Position numbers and translations under genes: made by a program
In this document: piece by piece, positions 5,831 to 7,942 of the stretch
Layout of the letters: the number at the start of each line of letters is the position of its first letter
Numbering within the stretch: position 1 is the first letter of the stretch
Assembly: GCA_002787855.1 (NCBI GenBank)
Contig: PCVB01000028.1
Location: forward strand, 19,122 to 27,063
Reading direction: 5' to 3'
Origin: Candidatus Zambryskibacteria bacterium CG11_big_fil_rev_8_21_14_0_20_42_18
GTDB lineage: Bacteria > Patescibacteriota > Minisyncoccia > Phycocordibacterales > Zambryskibacteraceae
Length of the DNA stretch: 7,942 bases
The notes under the pieces: generated by a model
Database searches by the model: none
What the model was told of the DNA's origin: nothing
What the model saw: only the letters and a program-made list of their open reading frames with translations

Positions 5831-6202
5831 ATGAAAACCAACCAAAATTGTGTCTTTTGCAAAATTGTTAAAGGAGAAATTCCTTCTTATAAAATATATG
5901 AGGATGAAAATTTTCTTGCCTTCTTAGACATTAATCCCCAATCGCCTGGGCATACCCAAGTGATACCAAAAGAACATTATCGATGGGTCTGGGATACCCC
6001 CAACGTTGGAGAATATTTCGAAGTGGTGAGGAAAATTGCCAAAGCTCAACAAAAAGCGTTTGCAACAGACTTCATCCTTTCCAAAGTAATTGGCGATGAA
6101 GTAGCGCACGCACACGTCTGGGTATTCCCAAATTCTAAAGTTTCGGGAGATAAAAAAGACTTTGCTGAGAACGCAAAGAAAATCCGAAAAACCCTTATTT
6201 AA
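5831..6202 (+). CDS. HIT (histidine triad) family protein, HxHxW variant
   Basis: 123 residues from ATG 5831. HIT proteins are small cytoplasmic nucleotide hydrolases or transferases acting on purine nucleoside phosphoramidates, dinucleoside polyphosphates and similar substrates. The N-terminus CVFCKIVKGEIPSYKIYED (7-25) and GHTQVIPKEHY (40-50) are classical. Cys7, Cys10, His49 and His93 could form the structural zinc site of many bacterial members. The triad HxHxHxx reads HAHVWVF (93-99): the first His and the middle, nucleophilic His (95) are present, but the third is Trp97. ATG 5831 is two bases after the upstream stop; an in-frame TTG at 5825 overlapping that stop would add two residues and is less likely. 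No Shine-Dalgarno is seen. The 3' end overlaps the convergent pgk by 8 bp. Its exact substrate cannot be told. Confidence 0.93.
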   Translation: MKTNQNCVFCKIVKGEIPSYKIYEDENFLAFLDINPQSPGHTQVIPKEHYRWVWDTPNVGEYFEVVRKIAKAQQKAFATDFILSKVIGDEVAHAHVWVFPNSKVSGDKKDFAENAKKIRKTLI

Positions 6203-7217
6203 GAGCCTCAATTCCCGGTAGCGTACCGTTGGCAAGAAAGTCTAGCATCGCTCCACCACCGGTAGAGACAAAGGAAAATTTGTCAAAAAGATCTAATTCT
6301 TTTACAGCAGCAAGGGTATCTCCACCTCCGATAATAGACTCGTTACTAAACTCGGCAATCATTTTTGCGAGAGCGAGTGTGGCCACTTTGTAACCCATCT
6401 CATAATTACCCAATGGGCCATTCCACAAAACTAGTTTCGCCGAAGAAATAACTGGTTTCAAATTTTCAAGAGTAATTGGTCCAGCATCCATAATCTTCTC
6501 GTCTTTGATAATGGTATCTTCCGGTAAAATAATTTTTCCGGTGTTCAGAAGTTCTCTAATCTTAAAATCCCCTTCCCCAACCAAAGAATTACCAATATCA
6601 ACACCTTGTTCCCTAAGAAAATTGTTAGCGATTGCCCCACCAACAAAGATGCTATCGGCGATATTAATAAACTTTTTCAGTAGTGGTATTTTAGTATCAA
6701 ACTTAGCTCCCCCAAGAATAAATAAGAAGGGGCGTTTAGGGTAAAAAGCCTTGGAAAGTTCTTCTATTTCCAGTGAAAATTGCATACCCACATAGCTTTC
6801 CATAAGTTTCGGTACTCCAACGATAGAAGCGTGTTCTCGATGTGACACAGGGAAGGCCTCGTTAACAAAAATATCTCCGAGACTGGCGAGCTCTTTGGCA
6901 TACTCATTAGAATTTTCTCGCTCGCCTTTGTTTTGACGTAAATTTTCAAGAAGCATTAAATCACTCTGCTCAATAAATGTTAGAGGAAGAAAATTTTTAA
7001 CGTGTTCAAATATAGGTTTAAGGGAATCAGTATCTCTCTCTGCATGACTTATAAGAATTACTTTGGCTCCGGCTTTTTGTAAATACTCTATGGTGGGAAA
7101 AGTCCTCTTGATTTGGTAATCATTTAGAACTACCCCATCTGCAGTAGGCACGCTCCAATCAACACGCACCAATACCCTTTTGCCGGTAAGATCTCCCGCT
7201 TTAGTAATAGATTTCAT
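6195..7217 (-). CDS. pgk: Phosphoglycerate kinase, short form
   Basis: 340 residues against 390-400 in most bacteria; the missing length is mainly in the N-terminal 3-phosphoglycerate domain. It makes ATP from 1,3-bisphosphoglycerate in glycolysis. Recognisable blocks are RVDWSVP (18-24), SHAERD (57-62, usually SHLGRP), LLENLR (89-94), NEAFPVSHREHAS (119-131), ILGGAKFDTK (167-176), GGAIANNFL (193-201), LWNGPLG (264-270), GGGDT (297-301) and STGGGAMLDFL (318-328). The nucleotide-domain motifs are intact. In the substrate domain the usual Asn of RVDFNVP is Ser22, and the Arg equivalent to Arg38 of yeast Pgk is Gln35 (in NDYQIKRTFPTI), while His58, Arg61, Arg94 and Arg127 remain. The start forms TAATG with the tpiA stop, so translation is coupled. 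The 3' end overlaps the HIT gene by 8 bp. Confidence 0.96.
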   Translation of the reverse strand: MKSITKAGDLTGKRVLVRVDWSVPTADGVVLNDYQIKRTFPTIEYLQKAGAKVILISHAERDTDSLKPIFEHVKNFLPLTFIEQSDLMLLENLRQNKGERENSNEYAKELASLGDIFVNEAFPVSHREHASIVGVPKLMESYVGMQFSLEIEELSKAFYPKRPFLFILGGAKFDTKIPLLKKFINIADSIFVGGAIANNFLREQGVDIGNSLVGEGDFKIRELLNTGKIILPEDTIIKDEKIMDAGPITLENLKPVISSAKLVLWNGPLGNYEMGYKVATLALAKMIAEFSNESIIGGGDTLAAVKELDLFDKFSFVSTGGGAMLDFLANGTLPGIEALK

Positions 7218-7942
7218 TAAATAAGTGATTTAGCTATGTCTAAAAAGTCTTTTGCATCTAAAGAAGCGTGACCGACAAGAAACCCCTTGATGCCTGTCCC
7301 CTTAAAAAGAGCACTGGCATTAGACGCCTCAACAGAGCCACCATACAATATGGTAACACGCTCTGCTATTTTTCTGTCAAACATGTCAGTAAGCACTTTT
7401 CTTATAAAAATAATTGTTTCGGCAAGATCAGTTGGGCTTATTGCATCTTGAGCGCGCTTACCGATGGCCCAGATTGGTTCATAGGCTATCGCCAACTTAG
7501 ACGCATCAACTTTTCGATTTAGGCCCGCCAATGAAAACTTCAACTCTTCACGCAAGAATTCAAAATGCAGACCATCATCATCCCGAGACGGCTCACCAAC
7601 ACAGACAAGGGGCATAAAACCGGAATTCAAAGCAATTCTTGTCTTTTTGGCAACCTGCTCGTTCGTCTCTCCCATAGCACGCTCTTCGCTATGACCCAAA
7701 ATTGAGAGCTTTACCCCTAAACTTTTCAAAATATCCGGAGTAACAACTCCCGTGTGCACACCCCGAAGTACTGGCGAAAGACCTTGGACCGCCAGACGAG
7801 CGAAACTTCTGGAACGTGAAGAAACCGATTCAAGATACGGCAATGGTGGAGCAATAAAGAGAGACACCTTCTTATAGATCGAGCGATTCCTAGATAATTG
7901 CGCTAAAAGCGTTTTAGCTTCAGAAAGGGAGTTTGGATAATT
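7217..7942 (-). CDS. tpiA: Triosephosphate isomerase, N-terminus beyond window
   Basis: The frame is open to the right edge: 241 residues are visible and about ten are missing. It interconverts dihydroxyacetone phosphate and glyceraldehyde 3-phosphate. The visible part begins NYPNSLSEAKTLL, matching the region just after the catalytic Lys of the NWK motif, so that Lys should lie just outside the window. Counted from the edge, His84 (ILGHSEER) and Glu155 (AYEPIWAIG) are the catalytic residues and GGS is at 201-203. The second phosphate-binding motif is LVGHASL, with His225 for the usual Gly. Loop 6 after AIG is KRAQDAIS in place of the common TGKTA type. An internal GTG at 7867 could be misread as the start, but it would delete the first strand and helix. 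It is upstream of and overlaps pgk by one base (TAATG), so the two form an operon. Confidence 0.95.
   Translation of the reverse strand, partial: NYPNSLSEAKTLLAQLSRNRSIYKKVSLFIAPPLPYLESVSSRSRSFARLAVQGLSPVLRGVHTGVVTPDILKSLGVKLSILGHSEERAMGETNEQVAKKTRIALNSGFMPLVCVGEPSRDDDGLHFEFLREELKFSLAGLNRKVDASKLAIAYEPIWAIGKRAQDAISPTDLAETIIFIRKVLTDMFDRKIAERVTILYGGSVEASNASALFKGTGIKGFLVGHASLDAKDFLDIAKSLI

Noticed and set aside
6216..6228. Hairpin CGGTA-GCG-TACCG after the HIT gene as a terminator
   Set aside because: Short perfect stem but no T-run on either strand, and it codes for the conserved C-terminus of Pgk.
7865..7867. GTG as the start of tpiA
   Set aside because: The frame continues upstream to the window edge with sequence matching the N-terminal strand and helix of TpiA, so this is an internal Val.
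1..7942. tRNA, rRNA, CRISPR arrays, insertion sequences, riboswitches
   Set aside because: Coding sequence covers almost everything, and the only gaps (up to 34 bp) are too small; no direct repeat series or transposase motifs were seen.

Overview
The window looks like a compact, AT-leaning genome of the Candidate Phyla Radiation (Patescibacteria), most like a Parcubacteria-type lineage. The reasons are the short CPR-style phosphoglycerate kinase, a ComEC carrying SGYNIT where most bacteria have SGLHV, a lamin-tail-domain surface protein with a Cys-rich insert, almost no intergenic space, many overlapping genes and nearly no Shine-Dalgarno sequences. TGA is used as a stop (recJ, rnhA, the lamin-tail gene), so this is not a code-25 Gracilibacteria/Absconditabacteria genome. 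The taxon is inferred from gene character, not from a marker gene.

Layout. (1) 1-679, minus: a metallo-beta-lactamase (MBL) protein of the ComEC C-terminal type, cut by the left edge. (2) 703-1323, plus: an Fe/Mn-family superoxide dismutase. (3) 1256-4876, minus: a tight operon transcribed recJ, rnhA, comEC. recJ/rnhA overlap by ATGA and rnhA/comEC by 23 bp. A terminator-like palindrome lies in the first codons of comEC. (4) 4911-6202, plus: a membrane-anchored lamin-tail-domain protein followed by a HIT-family protein. (5) 6195-7942, minus: tpiA (cut by the right edge; upstream gene) then pgk, joined by TAATG.

How the parts fit. RecJ, RNase HI, the ComEC channel and the detached MBL domain form a DNA-uptake and nucleic-acid-processing set. 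This suits an organism that may import and salvage nucleic acids, but that role is inference. TpiA and Pgk are lower-glycolysis enzymes. The superoxide dismutase sits between the channel half and the MBL half of ComEC, with its 3' end antisense to the last 22 codons of the channel gene.

There is no gene-free stretch above 34 bp. Both divergent gaps (680-702 and 4877-4910) carry back-to-back -10 elements that place the predicted transcription start on or within a few bases of each start codon, so four genes look leaderless. I see no tRNA, rRNA, CRISPR array, insertion sequence or phage gene. The window is mostly ordinary CPR housekeeping; the split ComEC, the promoter architecture, the attenuator-like hairpin and a few active-site substitutions deserve a second look.
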